This document shows positions 8,539 through 17,596 of a stretch of DNA of 64,000 bases, piece after piece. The position numbers and the translations under genes are program-made. The stretch is taken from NCBI GenBank assembly GCA_964575025.1, contig CAZNPV010000012.1:21582-85581 (forward strand), given 5' to 3'. Every line of letters starts with the position of its first letter. Positions within the stretch are counted from its first letter, which is position 1. The stretch is from JABMQB01 sp964575025 (GTDB lineage: Bacteria; Bacteroidota; Bacteroidia; Bacteroidales; Prolixibacteraceae). The notes under the pieces are model-generated. The model ran no database searches, was not told the DNA's origin, and worked only from the letters and a program-made list of their open reading frames with translations.

Positions 8539-9435
8539 TTATTTTGTGTATAATTTAAAATTTGTCTCCTTATTTCTGATCAACGAGTGATTTTCTCCAT
8601 CCAGCACGTTCCGGATCCTGTTGGCGCTGTTGATCAGACTCATCAGTTTTTCATCTTCCTCATTTTTGATGCTTTCCTTTAACTCCGTTAAGTGTTTAAT
8701 ATAAACATCCAATGCCTCAACCACGTACTTCCTGTTTTGTTGAAAAATGGGAACCCACATGTCCGGGGAACTTTTTGCCAACCGGACCGTTGATCTGAAA
8801 CCTCCACTGGCCAGGTCAAATATTATGTTACGGTCTTCTTTTGCTAAAACAGCATTTGCCAGTGCATACGCTGCAGCGTGAGGTAGATGGGATACAAAGG
8901 CGGTACTATGATCCTGTTCATCCGATGTCATATAGGCAATATCCATCCCTACAAGATGCATCATTTTCTCTACCAAAGCCAGATGTTGAGGTCCGCTTTT
9001 TTCGCAGTCACACATAATGCAGATCTTCCCCCGGAACAATCCTTCCATAGCTGCCAGGGGTCCTGAATCTTCCGTACCCGACATGGGATGTGCAGGGACA
9101 TAATTCTTCCTCCGGGGGTGATCTCTAACTGTTTCGGCAATCTCTCTTTTTGAAGATCCTACATCCGTTACCGTTGTTTGCCCCTGGATAAGGTCCAGAA
9201 CAAGAGGCAACAACGTTACTATTTTATCCACAGGAACAGCAATGATAACCAGATCCGTATTCGATAATGCCGCTTCCAGTCCTTCCACATAATCTACTAA
9301 ACCCATGCGAAGTGCTTCCTCTGCATTCTTTTTATTAATCTCTACTCCGGTTATTCTTTCGGCAAACTTGTGTTTTTTTAAATCCAGGGCAATGGAACCA
9401 CCTATTAACCCTAATCCAATTACGGTAACCTTCAT
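8539..9435 (-). CDS. tyrA: Prephenate dehydrogenase
   Basis: TyrA oxidises prephenate to 4-hydroxyphenylpyruvate, the committed step to tyrosine. The 298-residue protein begins with a Rossmann NAD-binding motif, VIGLGLIGGSIALDLKK, followed by VIIAVPVD, DVGSSKREI and the substrate-site PAHPMSGTEDSGP near residue 115. The helical dimerisation domain follows. No ACT or mutase domain is attached; the chorismate mutase is supplied by the next gene 3 bases away. The start at 9435 lies 43 bases after the hairpin of an intrinsic terminator, consistent with attenuation control. Confidence 0.93.
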   Translation of the reverse strand: MKVTVIGLGLIGGSIALDLKKHKFAERITGVEINKKNAEEALRMGLVDYVEGLEAALSNTDLVIIAVPVDKIVTLLPLVLDLIQGQTTVTDVGSSKREIAETVRDHPRRKNYVPAHPMSGTEDSGPLAAMEGLFRGKICIMCDCEKSGPQHLALVEKMMHLVGMDIAYMTSDEQDHSTAFVSHLPHAAAYALANAVLAKEDRNIIFDLASGGFRSTVRLAKSSPDMWVPIFQQNRKYVVEALDVYIKHLTELKESIKNEEDEKLMSLINSANRIRNVLDGENHSLIRNKETNFKLYTK

Positions 9436-9478
9436 ATCTTTACAATTTTTGTCGGTCTCTTTGGTACCTTCCAGTCAT

Positions 9479-9510
9479 AAAAAAAAGGCCTTTTACCGGG
9501 CCTTTTTTAT
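9479..9510 (-). terminator. Intrinsic terminator in the tyrA leader (attenuator)
   Basis: On the minus strand a hairpin with arms AAAAAAGGCC and GGCCTTTTTT encloses the loop CGGTAAAA; the 3' arm runs into the T tract. It lies after the leader-peptide stop codon (9530) and before tyrA (9435). This position fits a transcription attenuator rather than an operon end. A run UCGGG overlapping the leader's last codons could pair with CCCGG in the 5' arm as an antiterminator; that pairing is inference. Confidence 0.85.
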
Positions 9511-9529
9511 ATAAGATTATATAGACGTA

Positions 9530-9598
9530 TTACCCGATCTTTTTTTGAAAACCGAAATAGTAATACCAGAAATAATACCGATTGAAAAACCCTTTCAT
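9530..9598 (-). CDS. Tyr/Phe-rich leader peptide of the tyrA operon
   Basis: This small frame of 22 codons starts ATG at 9598-9596 and ends TAA at 9532-9530. Its core reads FFNRYYFWYYYFGF: five Tyr, five Phe and one Trp in 14 codons. The composition matches the products of the operon it precedes (tyrA and DAHP synthase/chorismate mutase), and an intrinsic terminator follows 20 bases after its stop. The layout is that of trp/phe-type attenuators: a ribosome stalled on scarce Tyr- or Phe-tRNA would change leader RNA folding and allow readthrough. The peptide itself probably has no other role. It is too short for routine gene callers. Confidence 0.85.
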   Translation of the reverse strand: MKGFFNRYYFWYYYFGFQKKIG

Positions 9599-9679
9599 AC
9601 AACTAACGATTTAATAAAAACCATTTCCCTTTGGATCCGGTCTGAAACGAAAGCACATCCCGTTTCGTTTTATCTGACA

Positions 9680-9687
9680 CAAATATA
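9680..9687 (-). promoter_or_regulatory. Putative promoter -7 element of the aromatic operon
   Basis: The minus strand reads TATATTTG, an exact TAnnTTTG match. It would start transcription near 9674, about 75 bases before the leader-peptide ATG. Between them lies an inverted repeat with arms CGAAACG and CGTTTCG-like (about 9643-9667) that could form an early leader hairpin. Confidence 0.5.
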
Positions 9688-9771
9688 GAGATATATTTTA
9701 ATAATATACCTTTCGATGGATATAAAATCCCCTACAGGAAGAATGGAGATTTAATTCCTGTTAAGATGCAA

Positions 9772-12255
9772 TTATTTCTTTTTGATGATCTTTCCGGAAT
9801 AAATATTTTGTTCATCGCTAAAAACCTGTACCATATAAATACCGGGAGGGAGATTTTCCAGCGTAAGGGTTTTCCTGAATCCGTAAGGGTATTCCTCAAC
9901 CGGATCACAAGCAATCAACTCTCCAAAGATATTGTACACATAAAGATGCACATTGGTGTATTGCTCATGGGTTTGTAGTTCAACTGTAACCTCACTATCC
10001 GTAGGATTGGGATAGATCCTGAATTCTCTGGGAGGGATATTTTTCACTTGCCTGGCTGCCACATAATTCTGGATTCGCAGGTTATCAATAATCCATCCCC
10101 AGCCATTGGCAAAGGGATCAGAAAAAAGCCTGAAGCGGATTAAAATGGTATCCCCGGCTGAAAAATTACCGTTCTCGAGCAAACGGATGCTTTTCCGGAC
10201 AAACATTTCTTTTTTTCCGATTGTGGTTGAATTTCCCTGTTGATCGATATTGTTGTTATATTCTATTTCCCAGGCTCGATTGCTACGGGAATCGTATCCG
10301 TCAACCAGCGGCAACCATTTCTTCCCTCCATCCTTGCTCCCTTCCACGATCACAAAATCCCAGAACTCCGTGTCTCCAAAAACAGTCCCGTTTTCTCCGG
10401 GTTCCACCAGAACAATCTCATCGTAGTACATGTATCCTCCTTCCAGCAAAACAATCGGATGCTTTAACTGGGAAGTATAATTATAAACCCTGTCTTCCTG
10501 TTGTGGACTTTTATAGGGATGCAGGGTATGCAAGGCCCCGTCAGAGAAAAATTTGTACGGTCTGATCTCAAAGTTCGAGTTTATAAAATCCTTGGAACCC
10601 AATTTGTTAAAGTCGTTACTGTAAAATGTCAGAGGTTCGTATATTTCTTCCACAACTACCTTAAAATAATCTTTTTCGGGTAAGTATGCAATGTTTTGAT
10701 TTGCCGATATATCCTTTGCTACAATCCGGTAACAGATGGTATCATTTTCCTTTAATTCAAGGGCGGATAGATACAGAATGACGGAATAACTGGATGCTGA
10801 GTCGTTGTTCATACCTGCTGCAGCTATATATTCATCATTATACAGGTATTCCACCCAGACCGAATCCACCCCTACATTATCATCCACAACAGCTTTTACA
10901 GGCAGGCTGTCTGTATCTGTCAGTATAAACCCGATGGGTTCATGATTGATCGTGGGAAGAATAAAATCGGGTCCGATTCGAATGGTGAAGGTACTGTCCG
11001 GAGCTCCGGAAGGGTAGGTAAATACACGCTCCTTCTCATCGGCTGCCGATAAAAAATAGGAAATCTTTCCTTGTGTAATGTGTACAGGTAATTCGGCAAC
11101 AAAAACCGATTCAAGGTCTGTTGCGGCCATAAAAACTGAATCACAGGTTTTAAAAGAATCGGACGAATAATAAACAAGCAGGGAGGTGGTATCCAGGGCA
11201 TAGTCACTGGTCACCGATGCCTGAATGTAAACCGGATCGGTTGTGGTTTCAAGATCTTTTACCTGTTGATGGGTGAAAACAATATTCTTCCAGCCGATAT
11301 CGGCCAGGATACTCATGGTGATCGGTCCCGGGTCATGAATCACCTGTCCGTATCCGCTAAAAGGAGTCATTAAAGAGTTCGGATCGCCTGTACTATACGT
11401 GGCTTCATCCAAGTGGTATATACTCGATCCTTCATCCCAATCCCTGGGAGCATAGAGCCTTGGGGGAGTTCCTGCCCCGTCGAATAAAGTTGCCGGGCTT
11501 CTGAAATATAGAGAGTTTGAAGTAAATGCATTCAGCAGAGTCCGTGAAGGATTTGGAAAAATGGTGGTGTCCAGTAAGAAAAGCCGGGAAGAATTTGCTA
11601 CATACTGATCAAATACCACAGGCGGTTCATAGTACCTTCCCCCGGAATCATCGACATAAAAAAAACCAAAAAATCCCAAACCATGGGTAACTTCATGCAG
11701 AACTGTTGTTACCAGATCAAAGGCATTCTCCGGACAGTTGCCATCGGTACCCAAATACCAGTTAATGGTATTATTGAAGTTTGCAACTATATCGGGCGAG
11801 CTGCTTCCGGTCAGTTCTTTCCCGGCAACTTTCTCAGCAACCGCAACCGGATAAAACCTGTCCGGAAAATAAAAACCATCGAGGTTCCGGTAAAATTCTG
11901 CAGGACCACAATTGGCCAGGGTATTTCTGCCCAAAGCCTTCCATTCTACCGTAAGATAGATAGGAATCTCACTCTGAATTAACTGTTCCCACAGCCCTAT
12001 CGCGTATTCAAAGGCTTTTTTTGCCGAATCCGGGAAATTAATATACGTGATAACAAAATCACAGCTCTTTTCAGCACCTGACTTTAACCTGTTTATCACA
12101 TGCTCCGGCGGAGGAATATAACTCTTCTCAATCTTTCCGGAGGAATAACAGGCCACTACCCCGGGATTTTTCTTAAGCTTCACCCAATGGTTCTGTCCTG
12201 AAGCATATTGGATTGAGAACGGGACCAACAACAGCAATAAGATCAACTTTTTCAT
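9772..12255 (-). CDS. Secreted zinc metalloprotease-like protein with T9SS sorting domain
   Basis: This 827-residue protein has a signal peptide (hydrophobic LILLLLLVPFSIQYA, cleavage near residue 20). HEVTHGLGFFG at residues 187-197 gives the HExxH zinc motif plus a downstream Gly-rich turn, as in metzincin-like secreted peptidases. The middle (about 340-560) looks like repeated beta-sandwich modules. The C-terminus has the type A T9SS sorting pattern: FRIYPNPTDSEVTVEL, then LPPGIYMVQV and a basic end. It is probably exported through the T9SS encoded nearby and anchored or released at the surface. The peptidase substrate is unknown. Confidence 0.82.
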   Translation of the reverse strand: MKKLILLLLLVPFSIQYASGQNHWVKLKKNPGVVACYSSGKIEKSYIPPPEHVINRLKSGAEKSCDFVITYINFPDSAKKAFEYAIGLWEQLIQSEIPIYLTVEWKALGRNTLANCGPAEFYRNLDGFYFPDRFYPVAVAEKVAGKELTGSSSPDIVANFNNTINWYLGTDGNCPENAFDLVTTVLHEVTHGLGFFGFFYVDDSGGRYYEPPVVFDQYVANSSRLFLLDTTIFPNPSRTLLNAFTSNSLYFRSPATLFDGAGTPPRLYAPRDWDEGSSIYHLDEATYSTGDPNSLMTPFSGYGQVIHDPGPITMSILADIGWKNIVFTHQQVKDLETTTDPVYIQASVTSDYALDTTSLLVYYSSDSFKTCDSVFMAATDLESVFVAELPVHITQGKISYFLSAADEKERVFTYPSGAPDSTFTIRIGPDFILPTINHEPIGFILTDTDSLPVKAVVDDNVGVDSVWVEYLYNDEYIAAAGMNNDSASSYSVILYLSALELKENDTICYRIVAKDISANQNIAYLPEKDYFKVVVEEIYEPLTFYSNDFNKLGSKDFINSNFEIRPYKFFSDGALHTLHPYKSPQQEDRVYNYTSQLKHPIVLLEGGYMYYDEIVLVEPGENGTVFGDTEFWDFVIVEGSKDGGKKWLPLVDGYDSRSNRAWEIEYNNNIDQQGNSTTIGKKEMFVRKSIRLLENGNFSAGDTILIRFRLFSDPFANGWGWIIDNLRIQNYVAARQVKNIPPREFRIYPNPTDSEVTVELQTHEQYTNVHLYVYNIFGELIACDPVEEYPYGFRKTLTLENLPPGIYMVQVFSDEQNIYSGKIIKKK

Positions 12256-12284
12256 ACATCTGAATTAAACTTTTTTTCAAGGTA

Positions 12285-12322
12285 CTCCTGTTAATTACCA
12301 GGAGCCCGGCTGAATTACCGGG
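12285..12322 (-). other. Two tandem hairpins in the 5' leader of the metalloprotease gene
   Basis: Two adjacent perfect stems are visible: CTCCTG/CAGGAG (12285-12290 with 12299-12304) and CCCGG/CCGGG (12305-12309 with 12318-12322). Both loops are 8 bases and share the core AATTA. They sit 30-67 bases before the minus-strand start codon at 12255, so they would be in the mRNA leader. Role unknown. Confidence 0.5.
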
Positions 12323-12357
12323 TAGTGATTCCATTTTTCCCCGTATTCAAAGACGTC

Positions 12358-12365
12358 CAAAATTA
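12358..12365 (-). promoter_or_regulatory. Putative -7 promoter element for the metalloprotease gene
   Basis: The minus strand reads TAATTTTG, matching TAnnTTTG, about 103 bases before the start codon at 12255. This places the two hairpins at 12285-12322 within the predicted transcript leader. Confidence 0.45.
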
Positions 12366-12659
12366 CATATTTAAACCAGATTACAAAGCATTGTTTTCAT
12401 AAGGTAAAGCATCGAAACATTTTGTAATCCGAATACAATAAACACCATTGCTTATAAAGAGATGCACCCCAAAATATAAAACATTCCATTGCGTTTTGAA
12501 TAGCAATGAAAGGAGTTACTTCCCGAGGAATACCGGAACGATGGATCGGGACGGGATGAGTTACCAGAGTAATCCTAAACAACGATAAATTCAGACCATT
12601 TTAATCAGATGAAAAGTATAGAATATTTTGTAGTTTAGTACACTTTTAAAAAGACGCAA

Positions 12660-14114
12660 ATGAACCATCGTCCGAACTTTTATATTGCCTTCCTTCTTTT
12701 GGGGTTTATATTTCTTTCCTCAAAGCCTGAAAAAAACTACTACAATGAACTTTACAGACCTCAGTTTCACTTCACTCCTGAAAAAAACTGGCAAAGCGAT
12801 CCCACCGGATTGGTTTTCTATAAAGGGGAATACCACCTTTTTTACCAGTACAATCCACACGGTAAAGAGTGTGCATTTATGCACTGGGGGCATGCTGTTT
12901 CCCCCGATCTGGTGCATTGGGAACACCTGCCTGTAGCTCTGTACCCGGATAACAACTCCACCGATTCGGTTTTATGTACGGCCTTTCCGGGAAGTGTCAT
13001 TGTGGACGAAAACAATGTATTGGGGAAACAGGCCGGTGAGGAAAAAACGCTGGTCGCCTTTTATACCAGTTACCAATGCGGGCAACGAATAGCCTACAGC
13101 ACCGACAGGGGAAGGAGCTGGGAAAAATACGAAGCCAATCCGGTTATTCCCTATGACAGGTTGGATGATGCACGGGGTCCGAAGGTTTTCTGGTATGCTC
13201 CCATTAAAAAATGGATCATGGTTTTATGGAGAAAACCGGAAGGCATTGAAAAACATCAGGGATTTTCGATTTATCACTCCGGGGATCTGGTGAACTGGGA
13301 ATATAAAAGCCATATCCCGGGGTTCTTCGAATGCCCCGACCTGGTTGAACTGAACGTAAACAACAGACCCGACGATACCCGATGGGTTCTTTTCGACGGC
13401 GATGGTTCCTACCTGGTAGGTTCATTCAACGGGGAAATGTTTATCCCTGAAACGGGAAAAATGCAGAGTGATTACGGAAACAACTATTATGCGAACCAAA
13501 CATGGAACAATATCCCGGATGATGATGGGCGTACCATACAGATTGCATGGATGAAAGGAGGAAAATTTCCCGATATGCCGTTCCAGGGACAAATGACCTT
13601 TCCGGTTGAGTTATCCCTGCACAAAACGGGCAATTCGATCAGGCTTGTCCGCACCCCGGTCCGGGAAATCGAAACCCTCCATGGGAAAGAATATCACTGG
13701 GAAAACCGGAATATCATCCCGGGTATTCAGGACAACATCCTCAAACGATGCAAAGGCGACTGTTTCCATATTATGGGGACCTTCGACTTAAAAACGGCTA
13801 ACTCTTTCGGTTTTATGCTCCGCCACGGGAAAAAAACACCCGGTATTGAAATAAACTACGATGTAAAACGAGGTACACTGAACTGCCTTGGCAAAACAGT
13901 TCCTCTTATGCCTTCCAACGGAAAAATCCAGGTAGAGATCCTCCTGGACCGTACGTCTCTTGAAATTTATGCCAACCAAGAACAGGTTGTGATGACTTCC
14001 TGTATTGCTCCTCCGAGAAAGAACAACAGCATGGAGCTTTTTACCCACGGCGGAGAATTGTATGTTGACCAACTGAAAGTGTACGAAATAAACGCGGTAT
14101 GGCGGGACCAATGA
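12660..14114 (+). CDS. GH32-family glycosidase-like protein with altered motifs
   Basis: This 484-residue exported protein has a hydrophobic signal segment (residues about 7-20). The five-bladed propeller is recognisable from FTPEKNWQSDPTGLVFY, YHLFYQYNPHG, HWGHAVSPDLVHWEHLPVAL and ECPDLVEL, followed by a C-terminal beta-sandwich ending LEIYANQEQVVMTS. GH32 enzymes hydrolyse fructans and sucrose. The nucleophile Asp47 (SDPTG, normally NDPNG) and acid/base Glu224 (ECP) are present. However, the RDP transition-state aspartate is Gly173 (RGP). Substrate and even activity are therefore uncertain. It stands alone, with no SusCD pair nearby. Confidence 0.8.
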   Translation: MNHRPNFYIAFLLLGFIFLSSKPEKNYYNELYRPQFHFTPEKNWQSDPTGLVFYKGEYHLFYQYNPHGKECAFMHWGHAVSPDLVHWEHLPVALYPDNNSTDSVLCTAFPGSVIVDENNVLGKQAGEEKTLVAFYTSYQCGQRIAYSTDRGRSWEKYEANPVIPYDRLDDARGPKVFWYAPIKKWIMVLWRKPEGIEKHQGFSIYHSGDLVNWEYKSHIPGFFECPDLVELNVNNRPDDTRWVLFDGDGSYLVGSFNGEMFIPETGKMQSDYGNNYYANQTWNNIPDDDGRTIQIAWMKGGKFPDMPFQGQMTFPVELSLHKTGNSIRLVRTPVREIETLHGKEYHWENRNIIPGIQDNILKRCKGDCFHIMGTFDLKTANSFGFMLRHGKKTPGIEINYDVKRGTLNCLGKTVPLMPSNGKIQVEILLDRTSLEIYANQEQVVMTSCIAPPRKNNSMELFTHGGELYVDQLKVYEINAVWRDQ

Positions 14115-14220
14115 GCTGCCTCGCTGCAAGCGGATACGGAATTGGATTCAGCATTTAATACCAAAACAAAGGCAAGCCAACACCCCCGGAACCTCATCTT
14201 TTTTAATATCCGGTACGCTT

Positions 14221-14940
14221 TTATTTTATTCCGTAATTTAACAGAAAATGGAAATCGTCGGACACTGATAATTCCCTGGGTTCTTGACCTTTTCTAAATA
14301 TCCGGCAGGTCTTTTTACCGATAAGTTTCAGTTTTTTCTTTTCCAGCCTGAACATGGAACCTTCCCGTAACCCTGCGACAAAAATATCCGGATTCAATTC
14401 GAGGAATTCCTCTATGCGTTGTTCCCTTGACTCTCCCCCATGTCCTTCCGGTTTCCCATCGATATAATGTGGGTTTATCTGAAAGGGGATCAGGTTGGTA
14501 CAGTTAAAGCCTTTGGGATTGGTAACAGGCATATCGTTGGTTGTTTTCAATGTCGGGCAGGCAACATTTGCTCCCGCACTCCATCCTATATAGGGTACTC
14601 CGGAGAGTACTTTATCCCGGATCGCAGGCATTAGTTTCAATTCGTTCATTTTCCTGACCAGTTGCCAGGTATTTCCGCCTCCCACAACAATTGCTTCAGC
14701 CTGTGACAATGCTTTCAGCGGATCCCTGAAGGTGTGTATACCCACCACTTTATGCCCGATCTCAAAAAACCGTTCGTTTACTTTGTCTACATATGCATCA
14801 TAGGAGAAGGTAACGGCTGCGTAGGGAATAAACAAAGCGGTGAGCGGTTTTTTGCCTAAAAATTTTTTGATTTCATTCTTGGGATAATCCAGGTATGGTT
14901 CTCCCGGCATGGTTGAATTGCTTATCAGTAATAGTCTCAT
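14221..14940 (-). CDS. pepE: Peptidase E (alpha-aspartyl dipeptidase, S51)
   Basis: This 239-residue cytoplasmic serine peptidase cleaves N-terminal Asp-X dipeptides. The start MRLLLISNSTMPGEPYLDY matches PepE. VVGGGNTWQL provides the oxyanion region and GWSAGANVACPT carries the nucleophilic serine (near residue 124); the QINPHYIDG motif supplies the family histidine. Length matches the E. coli enzyme. It appears monocistronic, facing the GH32 gene tail to tail. Confidence 0.93.
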   Translation of the reverse strand: MRLLLISNSTMPGEPYLDYPKNEIKKFLGKKPLTALFIPYAAVTFSYDAYVDKVNERFFEIGHKVVGIHTFRDPLKALSQAEAIVVGGGNTWQLVRKMNELKLMPAIRDKVLSGVPYIGWSAGANVACPTLKTTNDMPVTNPKGFNCTNLIPFQINPHYIDGKPEGHGGESREQRIEEFLELNPDIFVAGLREGSMFRLEKKKLKLIGKKTCRIFRKGQEPRELSVSDDFHFLLNYGIK

Positions 14941-15032
14941 ATAACATTTTTAGGAATAACGGGGTAAATTTCAAAAATATGCCTGAATAAATCAATGATA
15001 ATTATCTGTAATTTATACAGAATCATAGCCGA

Positions 15033-17381
15033 TCAGAAAAAATCCTCAAAATCCGGGTATTCATGGCCGTGAATTTCCTCATCGCAGTCAAGGTTTATAT
15101 TAAAATCCGGAGGTTTTTCAAACTGCATTTCTTCGGTAATTCCCAGCGATTTATCTGTCAGCACTTTTTTCATAAAATATCCCCATACAGGCAACGCCAT
15201 ATGCGCTCCCTGGCCGTATGTAATGTATTTAAAATGGATGCTTCTCAGATCGGCACCGGTCCACACTCCTGCGGATAATTTCGGGGTTACGCCGATAAAC
15301 CAACCGTCGGAATGGTTTTGTGTGGTTCCTGTTTTTCCGGCAATTGGCATTGTGAAGCCTCCGTATTCAGGCCGCCAGCGCAAACGGTTACCGGTACCCT
15401 CATCAATAACTCCCTGCATGAGGTTCAGCATTAAATAAGCCGTATTTTCACTGACTGCCTCATGTTTTTCGGGTTGAAAGGTAGCCAGAACATTTCCGTA
15501 CCGGTCTTCAATCCGCTCCACAAAATAGGGGCGGATAAATACTCCTTGATTCACATAGGTATTAAAAGCCCCTACCATTTCGTAAAGGGTTATATCGGAC
15601 ACTCCCAGGAACATGGAAGGGACTGGTTCAATCGGACTGTAAATACCCAGCTTTCGCATCACATCGGCCATAGCCTGAGGATTGTATTGTTTCATGACCC
15701 AGGTCGAAATTCTGTTTTTCGAATTGGCCAGTCCCCATTTCAGAGTGACCATTTTCCCATCCATTTCCACATCCACATCCGCATCATCGGGTTCATAGAT
15801 CTCACCGCTGGGCAAAAGAATCTGTTGTGTAACGTAAGGAACTTTTGTACAGGGGGTAAGCCCGTTTTGCATAGCCAGCGTATATAAAAAAGGTTTAACC
15901 GTGGATCCTACCTGGCGTTTTCCTCCTTTAACCATATCGTACATAAAGTGCCGGTAATCCGGTCCTCCCACATACGCTTTCACTTTTCCTGTATGCGGTT
16001 CCATAGCCATAAACGACGACCGGAAATACCGAAGGTACCATTTTATAGAATCCATGGGTGTCATTAAGGTATCAATATCACCCTCCCAGGAAAAAATCGT
16101 CATTTCAACCGGAGTGTTAAAATTCTGTCTTATTTCATGATCCTTATACCCCTTTGCTCTGAGAATACGATATCGTTCGGTTTGCCTCATCTTATCGGTT
16201 AACAGGTTCTCAACCTCCCGATTATTCATGTCATCGGAGAAAGGGGGATTTCTCAGGTTCGCAAGTCCCTCATCGAAGATGGGCTGCAGATTATCTTTCA
16301 GGTTTTTTACCACGGCTTCCTCCGCATAACGCTGCATACGGGTATCGATCGTAGTATAAATCTTCAATCCATCCCGGTATATATTGTAGGTCGTTCCATC
16401 CGGTTTGAAATTTTTGTTACACCACCCGTACAGGGGATTATTTTCCCACTCGGTTGAATCTTCCACAAATCGCTGATTCAACCAATCTGCATTGTAATTT
16501 TTCCTGTCCGGTTTTTTTGAAGTCAGCGTTATTCTCAGATATTCCCGGAAATAAGGAGCCAGTCCGAGTTTAAAATCAACTTTCTGGTAATCCAGTTCCA
16601 GTGGCAAACCCTTTAAAGAATCCAACTCCTCTTTTGAAATAAAGCCATATTTTTCCATCTGTGAGAACACCACGTTTCGCCGTTTCCAGACCAGCTCTTC
16701 TCTGCGCAAAGGATTGTAGAGTGAGGAATTTTTTGCCATCCCAACCAACATGGCTGCCTGCTGTATATTCAGCGAATCGGGAGGGAGGTTAAAATAAACA
16801 TGAGCCGCAGAACGTAACCCCACCGCATTGTTTAGGAAATCGTATTTATTAAGGTACATGGTGAGTATTTCCTCCTTGGTATAACTTCTTTCCAATTTTA
16901 CGGCAATCACCCACTCCTTCAATTTTCGAACAGCAAATACCAGGTAGTTTGAAAAATCCTGTCTCGGGAAAAGATTTTTTGCCAGTTGTTGCGTGATGGT
17001 ACTTCCTCCACCCAGATTTGTGTTTCCGGTAACAATACCCTTCATCATACGGGCAACACCCCGCAGGTCAATCCCTGAATGACGAAAAAACCTTACATCT
17101 TCAGTGGCTATCAATGCTTCAATAAGATAAGGCGGAATCTCCCCATAGCTTACCTGAATGCGGTTCTCAAGATGCCAGTTGCCGATCACTTTGCTATCCG
17201 CAGAATAGATCTCCGTAGCCAACATATTTTCAGGATTCTCCAACTCATCAAAGCTCGGCATAAAACCAAGCCATCCCTGTGCAATAGCAGTAAACAGAAT
17301 GATAATACATAGAATCCCAGCTAAAAAAATAATCCAGAAGCCTTTGATATACTTTTTAAAAGAGCTGCCTTTTTTCGCCAT
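15033..17381 (-). CDS. Penicillin-binding protein 1A-type bifunctional peptidoglycan synthase
   Basis: This 782-residue class A PBP has one N-terminal membrane anchor (residues about 14-35). The GT51 transglycosylase domain carries the catalytic glutamate Glu94 in ATEDVRFFRHSG and the GGGSTITQQLAKNLF motif. The transpeptidase domain carries GSTVKPF (SxxK), NSKNR (SxN) and GKTGTTQNHSDGWF (KTGT). It polymerises and crosslinks peptidoglycan in the periplasm. The C-terminus is acidic. It is divergent from topA, with separate promoter-like sites in the shared gap. Confidence 0.94.
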   Translation of the reverse strand: MAKKGSSFKKYIKGFWIIFLAGILCIIILFTAIAQGWLGFMPSFDELENPENMLATEIYSADSKVIGNWHLENRIQVSYGEIPPYLIEALIATEDVRFFRHSGIDLRGVARMMKGIVTGNTNLGGGSTITQQLAKNLFPRQDFSNYLVFAVRKLKEWVIAVKLERSYTKEEILTMYLNKYDFLNNAVGLRSAAHVYFNLPPDSLNIQQAAMLVGMAKNSSLYNPLRREELVWKRRNVVFSQMEKYGFISKEELDSLKGLPLELDYQKVDFKLGLAPYFREYLRITLTSKKPDRKNYNADWLNQRFVEDSTEWENNPLYGWCNKNFKPDGTTYNIYRDGLKIYTTIDTRMQRYAEEAVVKNLKDNLQPIFDEGLANLRNPPFSDDMNNREVENLLTDKMRQTERYRILRAKGYKDHEIRQNFNTPVEMTIFSWEGDIDTLMTPMDSIKWYLRYFRSSFMAMEPHTGKVKAYVGGPDYRHFMYDMVKGGKRQVGSTVKPFLYTLAMQNGLTPCTKVPYVTQQILLPSGEIYEPDDADVDVEMDGKMVTLKWGLANSKNRISTWVMKQYNPQAMADVMRKLGIYSPIEPVPSMFLGVSDITLYEMVGAFNTYVNQGVFIRPYFVERIEDRYGNVLATFQPEKHEAVSENTAYLMLNLMQGVIDEGTGNRLRWRPEYGGFTMPIAGKTGTTQNHSDGWFIGVTPKLSAGVWTGADLRSIHFKYITYGQGAHMALPVWGYFMKKVLTDKSLGITEEMQFEKPPDFNINLDCDEEIHGHEYPDFEDFF

Positions 17382-17406
17382 AAAAAAACTTTTGATAACC
17401 CTTCAG

Positions 17407-17414
17407 CAAATATA
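17407..17414 (-). promoter_or_regulatory. Putative -7 promoter element for the PBP1A gene
   Basis: The minus strand reads TATATTTG, an exact TAnnTTTG match, 25 bases before the start codon at 17381. Confidence 0.45.
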
Positions 17415-17532
17415 AGGAATTAACCTCCCATGTCACTGTTTTTTATAACAGGTTAACGGGTTAAATATTGCTTTTAAAAATAAAAACATCATTTTCAATA
17501 ATATAGAAAAACAAAAAAATTACCGCTGAAAT

Positions 17533-17564
17533 TTTGAACTTAGGATTTCATTTCACTTATTTTG
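17533..17564 (+). promoter_or_regulatory. Putative topA promoter
   Basis: TTTG at 17533-17536, a 20-base spacer, and TTATTTTG at 17557-17564 match the Bacteroidota promoter (TTTG, 17-23 bases, TAnnTTTG) with one mismatch. Transcription would begin near 17571. This makes the ATG at 17597 the likely topA start rather than the in-frame ATG at 17534. Confidence 0.55.
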
Positions 17565-17596
17565 CAAAACTTTTAAATAACCATATTATAAATAGT

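Larger units (their letters stand above)
12256..12659. other. Divergent intergenic region
   Basis: This 404-base region separates the minus-strand metalloprotease and the plus-strand GH32 gene. It holds a tandem-hairpin leader (12285-12322) and a minus-strand -7 match, TAATTTTG at 12358-12365. No convincing gene or RNA was seen in the remaining AT-rich sequence. The short minus frame at 12397-12582 has no recognisable features. Confidence 0.6.

Noticed and set aside
17534..17596. Longer topA start at 17534
   Set aside because: It lies inside a good promoter-like sequence (TTTG-N20-TTATTTTG), and the extra 21 residues do not resemble topoisomerase I, which begins at MHKNLVIVESPAKAK.
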